Shown piece after piece: positions 1 to 8,373 of a stretch of 64,000 bases of DNA. Made by a program: the position numbers and the translations under genes. Each line of letters opens with the position of its first letter. Within the stretch, counting starts at the first letter, position 1. The DNA is from Actinomycetospora lutea (GTDB lineage: Bacteria; Actinomycetota; Actinomycetes; Mycobacteriales; Pseudonocardiaceae), in the NCBI RefSeq assembly GCF_028737205.1, contig NZ_JAQZAL010000007.1, forward strand, positions 124,001 to 188,000, given 5' to 3'. The notes beneath the pieces are model-generated. The model searched no databases, had not been told where the DNA came from, and worked only from the letters and a program-made list of their open reading frames with translations.

Positions 1-2
1 AG

Positions 3-293
3 GCCGAGCGGACGGGCCTCGCGTGGAGCCGCACGTCGCTGGGCGTCGGCGCGAACGCGGTGCTGCTCGCGGTCCGCGAGCTCACCCACGACGGCCCCGG
101 CCCGTCGCTCGTCCTGGCCGCCGCGGCGGCGGTCCTCGCGGTGGTCGTCGCGCTCTACGGCCGGTGGCGCACCGCCCGGATCAGCCACGCCCCGCTGCCC
201 TCTCCGCTGGCCGCCGACCGGGCGGTCCCGCTGCTCGGCGGCGCGGTGGCGCTCCTGGCGCTGGTCACGGGTGTGGTGCTGTCCCTGCCGTAG
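3..293 (+). CDS. DUF202-family small membrane protein, 5' end cut by the window
   Basis: The frame is open from the first base of the window to a TAG stop, giving 96 codons; the true start lies upstream. The visible N-terminal part reads ERTGLAWSRTSLGVGAN, which resembles the ERTxLAWxRTxLA signature of the DUF202 family of small inner-membrane proteins. Two hydrophobic segments follow (alanine/valine-rich around residues 38-54 and a C-terminal helix around residues 78-95), separated by a basic loop (YGRWRTAR). The function of the family is not known. Its 3' end overlaps the convergent DMT transporter gene by 29 bp. Confidence 0.7.
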   Translation, partial: AERTGLAWSRTSLGVGANAVLLAVRELTHDGPGPSLVLAAAAAVLAVVVALYGRWRTARISHAPLPSPLAADRAVPLLGGAVALLALVTGVVLSLP

Positions 294-1170
294 CCCGCAC
301 CCGCTGCTCCGGGGTAGGCCCGGAGCGGATGAGCGTGACGAGGCCGGTCACCGCGACGACCGCGCTGAGCGCGGCCAGGACCGAGCCCGAGACCCCCAGC
401 GAGAACCGTTCCCCGAGCACGACGATCCCGATCGCCATCGCGGCGACCTGGTCGACGGTGATCTGGGTCGACAGGCCGGCGTCGAGCCCGCCGTCGCGGT
501 AGGCGGTCTGGAGCAGCAGGATCGAGGCCACGGGCAGGATCGTCGCCGCGCCCAGCACGGCGGCGATCAGCCACGGCGAGCGCCCGTCCTGGACCAGCCG
601 GAAGGTGACACGGACCAGTCCCGACGTCGCGCCCGCGCACAGGCCCGACACCGCGGCGCGGACCACGGCCCGGGGCACGGGCGGGGCACGGCCGCTGGCC
701 ACGGCGACCACCGCCGCCAGCACGAGGACGACCACGACCGTCCCGAGCACCAGGTCGGCGTCCGGGGGTGTCTCCGACGGCTGGTGCTCGGCCAGCCCGA
801 ACAGCCCGGCCAGCCCGATCACCAGCACCACGGCGCCGACCCACTCCGCCCGGTGGATCCGCCGCTTCTCCAGCCACGCGTCGAGGGGCAACGCGAGGAT
901 CAGCGCGGTCACCCCGATCGGCTGGACCAGCGTGATCGAGCCGAAGCCGAGCGCGACGACGTGGATCATCGCCCCGACGACCATCGCCGCGACGCCGCCC
1001 CACCACCAGGGCCGCCGCAGCAGGGCCCCGAAGAACGGCAGTCCGGCGCCGGCGTGCTCGCTGCTGTCGACGGTGCGGCCGGTCTCGCGCCGCTGCAGGG
1101 CCGCCGAGAGCGCGTAGGCGAGCGCGGAGCAGCAGGCGAGGGCGACCGCGATGGACGAGTCGGCGGTCAC
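265..1170 (-). CDS. DMT/EamA-type membrane transporter
   Basis: This 301-residue protein has about ten hydrophobic helices arranged as two five-helix halves, the usual drug/metabolite transporter (EamA-like) layout. Recognisable pieces are a first helix with the acidic/basic tail QRRETGR, the segment VALGFGSITLVQPIGVT in the first half and QITVDQVAAMAIGIVVLGERF in the second, where LGE and its surroundings are typical of DMT proteins. The substrate cannot be read from sequence. The GTG start is preceded by GGAGC at a normal distance. The gene stands alone, with its stop inside the convergent DUF202 gene. The inner membrane is the expected location. Confidence 0.7.
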   Translation of the reverse strand: MTADSSIAVALACCSALAYALSAALQRRETGRTVDSSEHAGAGLPFFGALLRRPWWWGGVAAMVVGAMIHVVALGFGSITLVQPIGVTALILALPLDAWLEKRRIHRAEWVGAVVLVIGLAGLFGLAEHQPSETPPDADLVLGTVVVVLVLAAVVAVASGRAPPVPRAVVRAAVSGLCAGATSGLVRVTFRLVQDGRSPWLIAAVLGAATILPVASILLLQTAYRDGGLDAGLSTQITVDQVAAMAIGIVVLGERFSLGVSGSVLAALSAVVAVTGLVTLIRSGPTPEQRVRATAGTAPHP

Positions 1171-1215
1171 GCGCGGGGCTCCGGGACGAGGGGCACGGCG
1201 ATGTCTACCCGACCC

Positions 1216-2472
1216 TCAGCGCACGAACGCGCTCTGGCCGGTGACCGCCTTGCCGACGATGAGCGTGTTCATCTCGCGGGTGCCCTCGAAGGAGTACAGG
1301 GCCTCGGCGTCGGCGAAGTAGCGCGCGACGCCGTTGGCGAGCAGCACCCCGTTGCCGCCGACGAGCTGGCGGGCCCAGGAGACGGTCTCGCGCATGCGGG
1401 TCGCGCAGAACTCCTTGGCCAGCGACGAGTGCGCGTCCGACCCGCGCCCGGCGTCGAGGAGCTGGGCGTTGCGCACCGCCATGCCGAGCGACGCCGTCAC
1501 GTTGCCCAGCATCTGCACGAGCAGCTCCTGCATGAGCTGGAAGCCGGCGATCGGGCGACCGAACTGCTCGCGCTGCCGCGCGTAGTCCAGGGCGTACTCG
1601 TAGGCGCCCATCTGCGTGCCGGTCGCACCCCACGACGCGTTGGCCCGCGTGACCCGCAGGACCCCGCCGGCGTCGGCGAACGTGCCGGTCCCGCCCGCGA
1701 GGCGGTGGTCGTCGGGCACCCGCACGCCGCGCAGCGCGATGTCGGCGTTCTGGACGATCCGCAGCGCCGTCTTGCCCTCGATCTTGGCGATCGTCATGCC
1801 CTCGGTGTCGCGCGGCACCACGAACCCGCGCACCTCGTCCGTCTCCAGGTCCTTGGCCCAGATGACGATGAGGTCGGCGAACGTCGCGTTGCCGATCCAG
1901 CGCTTGTCGCCGTCGAGCACCCACGCCGCGTCGGGACCGGAGCCGTCGCGGCGCGCGGTGGTCTCCATGCCCCCGGCGACGTCGGAGCCGCCGTGGGGCT
2001 CGGTGAGCCCGAACGCCCCGATCGTCTCCATCCGCGCCATGGCCGGCAGCCAGCGCTGCCGCTGCTCCTCGGTGCCGCCCGCCCAGATCGAGCCCATGGC
2101 GAGCCCGGAGTGGACGCCGAAGAAGCTGTTCACCGACGGGTCGACGCGCGCGATCTCGGCGGCCAGGAACCCGAGGAACAGCCGCCGCGCGGGCTCGTCG
2201 GTGCTCGCGCCGAGCCCGTAGGGCAGGCCCGCGAGGTCGAGGGCCGCGAAGCCCTTGACCAGCTGCATCGGGAACTCGGCGCGCTCCCAGGCTTCCTCGA
2301 CGAGCGGGGCGACGTCCTGCGCGAGGTAGGAGCGCAGGCGGTGCAGCGTCGCGGTCTCGTCGGCGGTCAGCAGGTCGGCGTAGTCGTAGAAGTCGGCGAT
2401 CGCGTCCCGATCCGGGGCGAGGTCGAGCGCGGGACGCGGCAGCGCCGGGAAGTCCGACGGGAGCTCGGGCAT
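1216..2472 (-). CDS. Acyl-CoA dehydrogenase, glutaryl-CoA dehydrogenase-like
   Basis: The 418-residue product is a full-length flavin acyl-CoA dehydrogenase: an all-alpha N-terminal domain, the middle beta domain with FGLTEPHGGSD (about residues 153-163) and the C-terminal helical domain. The catalytic base is visible in SFEGTREMN near residue 395, the position of Glu in the glutaryl-CoA dehydrogenase branch (YEGTHDI-like). It would oxidise a CoA thioester and pass electrons to ETF. The ATG start has GGAGG only one base upstream, which is unusually close, so the mRNA may be leaderless or start differently. A perfect inverted repeat lies in the divergent intergenic space at 2539-2557. Confidence 0.8.
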   Translation of the reverse strand: MPELPSDFPALPRPALDLAPDRDAIADFYDYADLLTADETATLHRLRSYLAQDVAPLVEEAWERAEFPMQLVKGFAALDLAGLPYGLGASTDEPARRLFLGFLAAEIARVDPSVNSFFGVHSGLAMGSIWAGGTEEQRQRWLPAMARMETIGAFGLTEPHGGSDVAGGMETTARRDGSGPDAAWVLDGDKRWIGNATFADLIVIWAKDLETDEVRGFVVPRDTEGMTIAKIEGKTALRIVQNADIALRGVRVPDDHRLAGGTGTFADAGGVLRVTRANASWGATGTQMGAYEYALDYARQREQFGRPIAGFQLMQELLVQMLGNVTASLGMAVRNAQLLDAGRGSDAHSSLAKEFCATRMRETVSWARQLVGGNGVLLANGVARYFADAEALYSFEGTREMNTLIVGKAVTGQSAFVR

Positions 2473-2538
2473 GCCTCCAGATTGGACCGCACCACCGTCC
2501 GGGCGCCATCCGGTCGCTGGTGAGCCCGTCCGAGATGA

Positions 2539-2557
2539 TGCTTGTACTATCCAAGCA
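2539..2557. promoter_or_regulatory. Perfect inverted repeat TGCTTG-N7-CAAGCA over a -10-like hexamer
   Basis: Six-base arms TGCTTG (2539-2544) and CAAGCA (2552-2557) are separated by 7 bases that include TACTAT (2545-2550), a good plus-strand -10 match. The site lies between divergent genes starting at 2472 (minus) and 2613 (plus). The size and symmetry fit a MarR- or TetR-type operator that would block the promoter of the repeat-domain protein. No cognate regulator is adjacent, so the identity of the protein that binds it is unknown. Confidence 0.45.
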
Positions 2558-2612
2558 ATTGCGGACGACGGGGCGCGCAGGACGCGGGCGCGGGCGGGAG
2601 AGGTGGACGTCG

Positions 2613-3572
2613 GTGGACGGTCAGGAACCGATCATGATCTTCGGTCGGGTGACGCGGGGCGACGGCGCAGCGGTACCCGGTGCGGCGCTGACGCTGTGCG
2701 ACCTCTCCGGTGACCAGCTCGACCGCGCGGCCGCCGACGAGGGCGGCCACTACCAGCTCGTACCGCCCACGGGTGGGACCTACCTGGTCATCTGCGCCTC
2801 GTCGACCCACCAGCCGCAGGCCTCGCTCGTGGCCGTCGCCGACCGCCCGCTGCGCCACGACGTCGGCCTCGCCGGCGGCGGCGCCACGCTCGGCGGCACG
2901 GTCGGCGTCCGCCACGCGGTGGGCACCAACGGCGCCGGGACCGGCCTCAGCGGCTGGGGCGACGTGGTCCTCACCCTCACCGACGTGCGCGGCACCGTCG
3001 TCGCCGTCACCCGCTCCGGCCCCGAGGGCGGCTACCGGTTCGCCGACCTCACCGAGGGCTCCTACACGCTCACCGCCGCCGCGCCGCGCCTCGCGCCGGT
3101 CGCCGAGACCGTCCGCGTGCCGGCCGAGGGCCACGTCGCGCACGACGTCGCGCTGGCCACCCGCACGCAGCTGTCCGGCACCGTGCGGTCCGCGGGCGCG
3201 GGGCGTCCGGTGGCCGAGGCCCTGGCCACGCTGGTCAGCGAGGACGGCCACGTGGTCGGCTCGCGGGTCACCGGCGAGGACGGGTCGTTCCGCTTCGACG
3301 ACGTCGCCCACGGCGTCTACACGATCACCGCCAGCGGTTACGCCCCGGTGGCCTCGGAGATCGAGATCGGCCCGGGCCACCCCTCGGACGTCGTGCTGAG
3401 CCTCGTGCCGCCGGCCGTCGACACGCCCGCCGGCGCCGAACCGCCGCCCCGCCCGGACGCCCCGCGCGGGGACGACGGCGCCGCGGCCGGGAACGGGTTC
3501 GGCGGGCGTCACGGGCAGCACGAGGAGGCCTCCTCCGAACCACGCAGCCCGTCGGGCGGCGAGCGCCGGTGA
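2613..3572 (+). CDS. Carboxypeptidase-regulatory-like (CnaB-like) repeat protein
   Basis: The 319-residue protein consists of three consecutive beta-sandwich repeats of about 80 residues (near residues 8-85, 88-185 and 187-270), each with the pattern GxVx...G.pv..a.vtL.d..G...... tD.dGxyxf..l..G.Ytl. This pattern is typical of carboxypeptidase-regulatory-like/CnaB folds. A Pro/Gly/charged tail of about 50 residues follows. There is no signal peptide, so it may be cytoplasmic or anchored by a partner. GTG at 2613 was chosen because GGGAGAGG lies 9 bases upstream; an in-frame start at 2520 would begin before the palindrome. It overlaps the YceI gene by 4 bp, so the two are translationally coupled. 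Confidence 0.65.
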   Translation: MDGQEPIMIFGRVTRGDGAAVPGAALTLCDLSGDQLDRAAADEGGHYQLVPPTGGTYLVICASSTHQPQASLVAVADRPLRHDVGLAGGGATLGGTVGVRHAVGTNGAGTGLSGWGDVVLTLTDVRGTVVAVTRSGPEGGYRFADLTEGSYTLTAAAPRLAPVAETVRVPAEGHVAHDVALATRTQLSGTVRSAGAGRPVAEALATLVSEDGHVVGSRVTGEDGSFRFDDVAHGVYTITASGYAPVASEIEIGPGHPSDVVLSLVPPAVDTPAGAEPPPRPDAPRGDDGAAAGNGFGGRHGQHEEASSEPRSPSGGERR

Positions 3573-4435
3573 GCTCCGGGCACGCCGCCGGCGGGGTCAC
3601 CGACAGTGATGCCGGTCGTGACACCGGCAGGGCGCGCGGCGGCGGCTGGGTGCGCGGCGCCGCCGTCACCAGCGACGGGTGGCCGGTGCCGTTCGCCGTG
3701 GTGACGGTGATCGACGCCGCCGGCACCCAGGTCGGCGGGACCCCGGTCGGCGGCGACGGCACGTTCCTCGTCGAGGGGCTGCCCGAAGGGCCGGCGACCG
3801 TGATCACCTCGGCGGTCGGGCACACCCCGGCGGCGCGCCCGCTGGCCGGGTCCGGCGACCTCGGGCGCGTGGTGCTGACCCGCTCGGGCGCGCTCTCCCT
3901 GCCCGCCCCCGGGCGCTGGGAGATCGACCCCGTGCACTCGCGGATCGCCGCGTCGGCGTTCCACCTGGGCATCACCAAGGTGCACGGCCGCCTGCGCCGC
4001 TTCACCGGCGCGATCGAGATGGGCGCCGACCTCGCGAGCACGCGCGTGCAGGCCGCCATCGACCCCGCGAGCGTCGACACCGACGACGACACCCGCGACC
4101 AGCACCTGCGCGCGGGCGACTTCCTCGACGTCCTCGCGTTCCCGCGCATCGACTTCACGTCGACCGCGATCACCGGGCACACGCCGGACCACTGGACGAT
4201 GACCGGCGACCTGTTGCTCAAGGGCGTGCGCAACACCGTCGACCTCGACGTGGTCTACCACGGCGCGGGGCCCGACCTCTGGGGCGGCGAGCGCGCGGGC
4301 TTCTCGGCGACCACCCAGCTCTCCCGCGACGACTTCGACATCCGGTGGAACCAGTCGGTGATCGCCGGCATCGTCGCGGTCGGGCGCACCCTGCGCATCG
4401 AGATCGACATCGAGGCCGTGCGCGCGACCGCCTGA
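3569..4435 (+). CDS. YceI-family protein with N-terminal carboxypeptidase-regulatory-like domain
   Basis: Residues about 27-105 form one carboxypeptidase-regulatory-like repeat (VRGAAVTSDGWPVPFAVVTV onward). Residues about 112-288 are a YceI domain, seen from WEIDPVHSRIAASAFHLGITK, the KVHGRLRRFTG stretch and the GDLLLKGVRNTVDL and TQLSRDDFDIRWN blocks. YceI proteins are lipocalin-like and bind isoprenoid or amphiphilic ligands; several are stress-induced. Fusion to the repeat domain of its neighbour suggests the two proteins and the MFS pump downstream work together. The GTG start overlaps the upstream stop (GTGA). No signal peptide is evident, unlike the periplasmic E. coli YceI. Confidence 0.8.
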   Translation: MSSGHAAGGVTDSDAGRDTGRARGGGWVRGAAVTSDGWPVPFAVVTVIDAAGTQVGGTPVGGDGTFLVEGLPEGPATVITSAVGHTPAARPLAGSGDLGRVVLTRSGALSLPAPGRWEIDPVHSRIAASAFHLGITKVHGRLRRFTGAIEMGADLASTRVQAAIDPASVDTDDDTRDQHLRAGDFLDVLAFPRIDFTSTAITGHTPDHWTMTGDLLLKGVRNTVDLDVVYHGAGPDLWGGERAGFSATTQLSRDDFDIRWNQSVIAGIVAVGRTLRIEIDIEAVRATA

Positions 4436-4462
4436 GCACGGGGGTCCGGCCGCGCAAGCCCG

Positions 4463-6499
4463 TCAGCGCGGCAGCGCCGCCCGCTCGCGGAGCACGACGT
4501 CGAGGTGCACCGGCGCGCCGTCGACCGTCACGCGGGTGACGGCCGGGGCCGCGGCGCCGCGCCCGCGGGGGCTGGCGATCACGAGGTAGTCGCCGGCGCG
4601 CCCGTCGGCGTGCAGCGTGAAGTGCCCGTCGTCGTCGGTGGTCGCGCGGTCGGCCTCGTGCCCGCCGGCGTCGACGAGCGTGAGCACCGCCGCCGCGGGG
4701 CCGTCGTCGGGCGCGAGGATGCGGCCCGCCACCGCGACGGGTCGGGGCGCGGGCGCGGGGTCGTCCTCCTGCCCCAGCGCCTCCCCCGGCGCCTCCGCCT
4801 CCGCGAGCGAGGGCTTCGCGCCGTCGAACAGCGAGGCGATCGCCGCGACGAGGCAGCACGCGGCGGCGAAGCCGAGCGCGAGGAACAGGCCGTCGGCGAA
4901 GGGCCCGGAGATCAGCTCGGGGAAGAAGCTGCGGCCGGTCAGGAACTCCGCCTGCTGCGGCCCGACCTGGGCCAGCACGCCGGGACCGAGCAGCGTCTCG
5001 ATCGGGTTGTAGCCCAGCAGCGCGGCGAACAGGGTGCTGACCGGCGGGAGCTCGGCGATGCGCCCCGCGACGTCGGCGGGGACGCCCTGGCCGGTGAGCC
5101 CGCCGAACAGCGCACCCGGCAGCGTCGCGGCGAGCCCCAGGATCAGCATCGAGAAGAAGATGCCGATCGAGAGCACGGTCGCGCCGTTCATGAAGGTGGC
5201 GGTCATGCCCGCCGCCGCACCGCGCTGGCGCGCGGGCACGCTGTTCATGATCGAGGCGCGGTTGGGCGAGGAGAACAGGCCCATCGCCAGCCCGTTGACC
5301 CCGAGCAGGACCGCGAACAGCGGGTACGGGAAGTCGACCGGCAGGAAGCCCATGAGCAGGAAGCTGGCGGCGGCCACGAGCATCCCGCCCGCGGCGTACC
5401 AGCGGGCGCCGTGGCGGTCGGAGAGCATCCCCGACACCGGCCCGGCGATGAGGAAGCCGATGGTCAGCGGGACCATGTAGATGCCGGCCCACAGCGGTGT
5501 GGACTCGTAGTCGTAGCCGTGCCGCGGCAGCCAGATGCCCTGCAGCCAGATGATGAGGATGAACTGCAGGCCGCCGCGCCCGAGCGCGGAGAGCAGGTTC
5601 GCGACGTTGCCGGCCGTGAACGAGCGGATGCCGAACAGCGACAGGTGGAACATCGGGTGCGCGACGCGCCGCTCGATCGCCACGAACGCCGCGAGCACCA
5701 CGACGCCGCCGACGAGGCAGACGAGCACCGTCGGGCTGGTCCAGCCCATGACGTGCCCGCCGTAGGGCTGGATGCCGTACGTGATGCCCATGAGCACCGC
5801 GACGAGGCCGACGGCGAAGGTGACGTTGCCCCACCAGTCGATGCGGCCCGCGTGGCGCTCGCTGGTCTCCTGCAGCTTCGCCCAGGCCCAGATCGTGCCG
5901 CCTACGCCGATCGGCACGGACACGACGAACACCAGGTGCCAGGCCACCGGGGCGAGCACCCCGCCGATGATCAGGCCGAGGAACGAGCCGGCGATCGCCG
6001 CGATCGAGTTGATGCCGAGCGCGAGGCCCCGCTGCCGGGCGGGGAAGGCGTCGGTGAGGATCGCGGTGGAGTTCGCCAGCAGCAGCGCCCCGCCGATGCC
6101 CTGCAGGACGCGCATGCTGATCAGCCAGATGGCGCCGGCGTCGCCCTGCAGCCACGTGACGGCCAGCAGGATCGAGAACACGGTGAACACGGCGAACCCG
6201 AGCGTGTACATGCGCGTGCGGCCGTACATGTCGCCGACCCGGCCGAAGGTCACGACGAGGACGGCCGTCACCACCAGGTACCCCATGATCAGCCAGAGCA
6301 GGTAGCTGATGTTCTCGGGCCGCAACGGGTCGAGCGCGATGCCGCGGAAGATGTCGGGCAGCGCGATGAGCAGGATCGACATGTTGATCGTCACGATCAG
6401 CACACCCAGCGTCGTGTTCGTCAGCGCGATCCACTTGTACCGCGGGCCCAGGTGCGCCACCGCCGGGGCCGGATGCCCCTCCCCCACCCTGTTCGCCAC
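4463..6499 (-). CDS. DHA2-family MFS transporter with C-terminal carboxypeptidase-regulatory-like domain
   Basis: The 678-residue protein begins with a 14-helix major facilitator (about residues 20-560) of the DHA2 drug:proton antiporter type. Signature pieces are GRVGDMYGRTRMY in the loop after helix 2, LQGIGGALLLANSTA and LGINSIAAIAGSFLGLIIGG (motif C-like). After the last helix a linker rich in Glu/Ala/Pro leads to a single carboxypeptidase-regulatory-like repeat (about residues 590-670, starting VAGRILAPDD), the same fold as in the convergent YceI and repeat-protein genes. GTG at 6499 was preferred over the in-frame TTG at 6529 because GGAGG (6508-6504) lies between them. A substrate cannot be assigned; export of a hydrophobic compound is the family norm. 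Confidence 0.8.
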   Translation of the reverse strand: MANRVGEGHPAPAVAHLGPRYKWIALTNTTLGVLIVTINMSILLIALPDIFRGIALDPLRPENISYLLWLIMGYLVVTAVLVVTFGRVGDMYGRTRMYTLGFAVFTVFSILLAVTWLQGDAGAIWLISMRVLQGIGGALLLANSTAILTDAFPARQRGLALGINSIAAIAGSFLGLIIGGVLAPVAWHLVFVVSVPIGVGGTIWAWAKLQETSERHAGRIDWWGNVTFAVGLVAVLMGITYGIQPYGGHVMGWTSPTVLVCLVGGVVVLAAFVAIERRVAHPMFHLSLFGIRSFTAGNVANLLSALGRGGLQFILIIWLQGIWLPRHGYDYESTPLWAGIYMVPLTIGFLIAGPVSGMLSDRHGARWYAAGGMLVAAASFLLMGFLPVDFPYPLFAVLLGVNGLAMGLFSSPNRASIMNSVPARQRGAAAGMTATFMNGATVLSIGIFFSMLILGLAATLPGALFGGLTGQGVPADVAGRIAELPPVSTLFAALLGYNPIETLLGPGVLAQVGPQQAEFLTGRSFFPELISGPFADGLFLALGFAAACCLVAAIASLFDGAKPSLAEAEAPGEALGQEDDPAPAPRPVAVAGRILAPDDGPAAAVLTLVDAGGHEADRATTDDDGHFTLHADGRAGDYLVIASPRGRGAAAPAVTRVTVDGAPVHLDVVLRERAALPR

Positions 6500-6528
6500 G
6501 TCGCCTCCGAACTCGTTAGGTTCGGGCA

Positions 6529-6534
6529 ACTATA
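6529..6534 (-). promoter_or_regulatory. Possible -10 element of the MFS gene
   Basis: On the minus strand TATAGT (6534-6529) is a good TAnnnT match in otherwise GC-rich DNA, 30 bases upstream of the chosen GTG. It sits in GCTTATAGT, which resembles GCTTGTACTAT at the 2539-2557 palindrome, but there is no second arm. A shared regulator is therefore only a suggestion. Confidence 0.25.
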
Positions 6535-6631
6535 AGCACGGCGCGGCGTGGGCGCGGTGTGAGGTCGTCGACCGGGAAACGGCTCGCGGGCGTCGGTAGC
6601 GTGCCGGGCGGCCCGCACCACGGAGGACGCC

Positions 6632-7153
6632 ATGACCACCCTGCTCACGGACGACGCCGTGCGCCGTTCGATGATCAACTGCTCGAAGGGCGACGCGAAG
6701 CGGATGACGGTCGCCGACGCCGTCGTCGGCACCGACCTCGAGACCGTCGAGTTCGCGGGCTGGACGGACCCGCGCATGCCGCAACGGGCCTACCTCGTGA
6801 CCCTGCACGAGGGCGCGGTGACCGGGGTGCTGCTGCGTCCCGCCGCGGGTGGCGGCGCCCGGCGCACGGCGATGTGCGCGCTGTGCCGCACCACCCACAC
6901 CGACGGCGAGGTCACGCTCGTCACCGCGGCGCGCGCCGGGTCCGCCGGCCGCGAGGGCAACAGCGTCGGCACCTACGTCTGCACCGACCTGGCCTGCCCC
7001 GCCACGACCCGCCTCGAGCGCAAGCCCTCCGCGAGCGTCACGCCCGACCTCGGCCTGCCGGTCGAGGAGCGGGTGGCCGGCCTGCGGGTGCGCGTGGACG
7101 GGTTCCTCGCCGCCGTGCGCGGCAGCGAGGACGCGGCGCGCACACCCGCGTGA
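6632..7153 (+). CDS. FBP-domain protein (EF-G-binding-type treble-clef zinc finger)
   Basis: The 173-residue protein matches the FBP family, whose C-terminal treble-clef zinc finger is related to that of the FusB-type EF-G-binding proteins. Two cysteine pairs are visible, C82-x2-C85 (MCALCRTTHT) and C117-x4-C122 (VCTDLACPATTR), which would bind one zinc. The N-terminal part is predicted to be helical. FusB proteins rescue EF-G from fusidic acid; for the actinobacterial FBP proteins a ribosome or EF-G role is inferred, not shown. GGAGGACGCC precedes the ATG and a TAGCGT -10-like hexamer lies at 6597-6602. Confidence 0.75.
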   Translation: MTTLLTDDAVRRSMINCSKGDAKRMTVADAVVGTDLETVEFAGWTDPRMPQRAYLVTLHEGAVTGVLLRPAAGGGARRTAMCALCRTTHTDGEVTLVTAARAGSAGREGNSVGTYVCTDLACPATTRLERKPSASVTPDLGLPVEERVAGLRVRVDGFLAAVRGSEDAARTPA

Positions 7154-7168
7154 GTCAGGACCGCCGTC

Positions 7169-7855
7169 TCACGAACCCGACTGCGGGACCAGCACCGGCA
7201 GCGCCCGCAGCGCCAAGTCGACGAGCACCGGCTGGGCCTGGTCCATGGGTATCGGCCGGTCGGGGCTGAGCGTGAAGCTCGCCGTCACGCGGCCGTAGAC
7301 CACGACGAGGACCGGGCCGTCGGGGTCCGGGTAGTAGACCGCCTCGGCCGCGCCCAGCGGCACCGGCTGGGCCGGGACCCCCGCGCTCGCCTGCGCGTCA
7401 CGGTTGACCCGTGACTGGGCCGCAGCGGCCTGCGGGTCGGTGTAGCCGCTGGTCAGCATCTTGAGCAGCAGCGTGTTCGCCGGCGGCGCGCCCGGCCCGC
7501 CGAGCGAGGTGTAGTTGCAGGTGACGCGCTCGAGCCGCCCGACCGACGGGGCGGGCACGTCACGCAGCGCCGACACCCGCACCGACCCGAGCGGGAGCCC
7601 GAGGTAGTTCGGCACCTGGTCGGAGGCCAGCACCTGGTCGCACTCGGTGGGCAGGATGCTGTTGCGCGGCGGCGGCGCGCTGGTGACCGGTGCGGCGCCC
7701 GGGCCGGGGAACTCCGGGATCGGCGGCGTGCCCGCCGACGGGCCCGAGGAGCAGGCGGTCGCCACGAGGGCCGCGGCGGCCAGCGCGCCCGCCACCAGCG
7801 CGCGTCGTGCCCTGTACCGGCGGCTCGCCGCCGGTGCCGCTCCCGCGCGCTCCAT
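7169..7855 (-). CDS. Secreted lipoprotein, DUF3558-like
   Basis: The 228-residue product starts with an arginine-rich n-region, an alanine/valine core and a lipobox VATAC with the modified cysteine at residue 35, followed by a Ser/Gly/Pro linker. The mature part has two cysteines (in PTECDQVL and RVTCNY) likely to form a disulfide, and the layout resembles the DUF3558 lipoprotein family of actinobacteria. The ATG at 7855 was chosen because the signal peptide follows directly; the open frame continues far upstream only as an antisense shadow of pcaB. Its function is unknown, and the cell envelope is the expected location. Confidence 0.65.
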   Translation of the reverse strand: MERAGAAPAASRRYRARRALVAGALAAAALVATACSSGPSAGTPPIPEFPGPGAAPVTSAPPPRNSILPTECDQVLASDQVPNYLGLPLGSVRVSALRDVPAPSVGRLERVTCNYTSLGGPGAPPANTLLLKMLTSGYTDPQAAAAQSRVNRDAQASAGVPAQPVPLGAAEAVYYPDPDGPVLVVVYGRVTASFTLSPDRPIPMDQAQPVLVDLALRALPVLVPQSGS

Positions 7856-7962
7856 CGCCCCCGCCCGTCGTGTCACGTCTGGCCCCCGTGGACTGCCCAC
7901 CGGACCGTACTGGCTCGTCCGCCCACGGTAGTGGCGTCCACGACGGCCCGGCGCGGCGCGGG

Positions 7963-8373
7963 TCAGGTGCCGTCCTCGCCCGTCTCGGCCAGTTCGCCGA
8001 GCACGCGCTGCGCCACGGCGAAGGCGCGGTTGGCCGCGGGCACCCCGGCGTACACACCGACCTGGAGCAGGACCTCCTGGATCTCCTCGCGGGTCAGCCC
8101 GTTGCGGCGGGCGGCGCGGACGTGCATGCCCAGCTCGCCGTCGTGGTGCAGGGCCGCGAGCACCGAGAGCGTCACGATGCTGCGCTCGCGGCGCCCGAGA
8201 CCGGGTCGGGTCCAGATGCCGCCCCAGGCGTAGCGGGTGATGAAGTCCTGGTAGTCGGCGGTGACGTCGTCGGTGTTCGCGACCGCCCGGTCGACGTGGT
8301 CGTCGCCGAGCACCGCCCGGCGCACCTCCTCGCCGGCGGGGTCCCACTGCCCGGTGGAGGGATGGGGGCTCAC
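7963..8373 (-). CDS. pcaC: 4-carboxymuconolactone decarboxylase
   Basis: This 136-residue protein is a short stand-alone PcaC. It matches the family across its length, with DYQDFITRYAWGGIWTRPGL, the conserved HVRAARRNGLTREEIQEVL and YAGVPAANRAFAVA segments. PcaC converts 4-carboxymuconolactone to beta-ketoadipate enol-lactone in the protocatechuate branch of the beta-ketoadipate pathway. The GTG start overlaps the pcaB stop by 4 bp and is preceded by AGGAAGGA. Other pca genes (pcaGH, pcaD, pcaIJ) are not in the window. Confidence 0.9.
   Translation of the reverse strand: MSPHPSTGQWDPAGEEVRRAVLGDDHVDRAVANTDDVTADYQDFITRYAWGGIWTRPGLGRRERSIVTLSVLAALHHDGELGMHVRAARRNGLTREEIQEVLLQVGVYAGVPAANRAFAVAQRVLGELAETGEDGT

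Noticed and set aside
271..2523. Very long plus-strand open frame opposite the transporter and acyl-CoA dehydrogenase genes
   Set aside because: It is an antisense shadow caused by the high GC content: composition is biased to Arg/Gly/Asp/His and no domain is seen. The same holds for the other long frames opposite real genes, such as 4505-6535, 13024-15321, 25037-27808, 47743-50829 and 53303-55681.
6500..6529. TTG at 6529 as the start of the MFS transporter
   Set aside because: The only good Shine-Dalgarno sequence (6508-6504) lies downstream of it and in front of GTG 6499.
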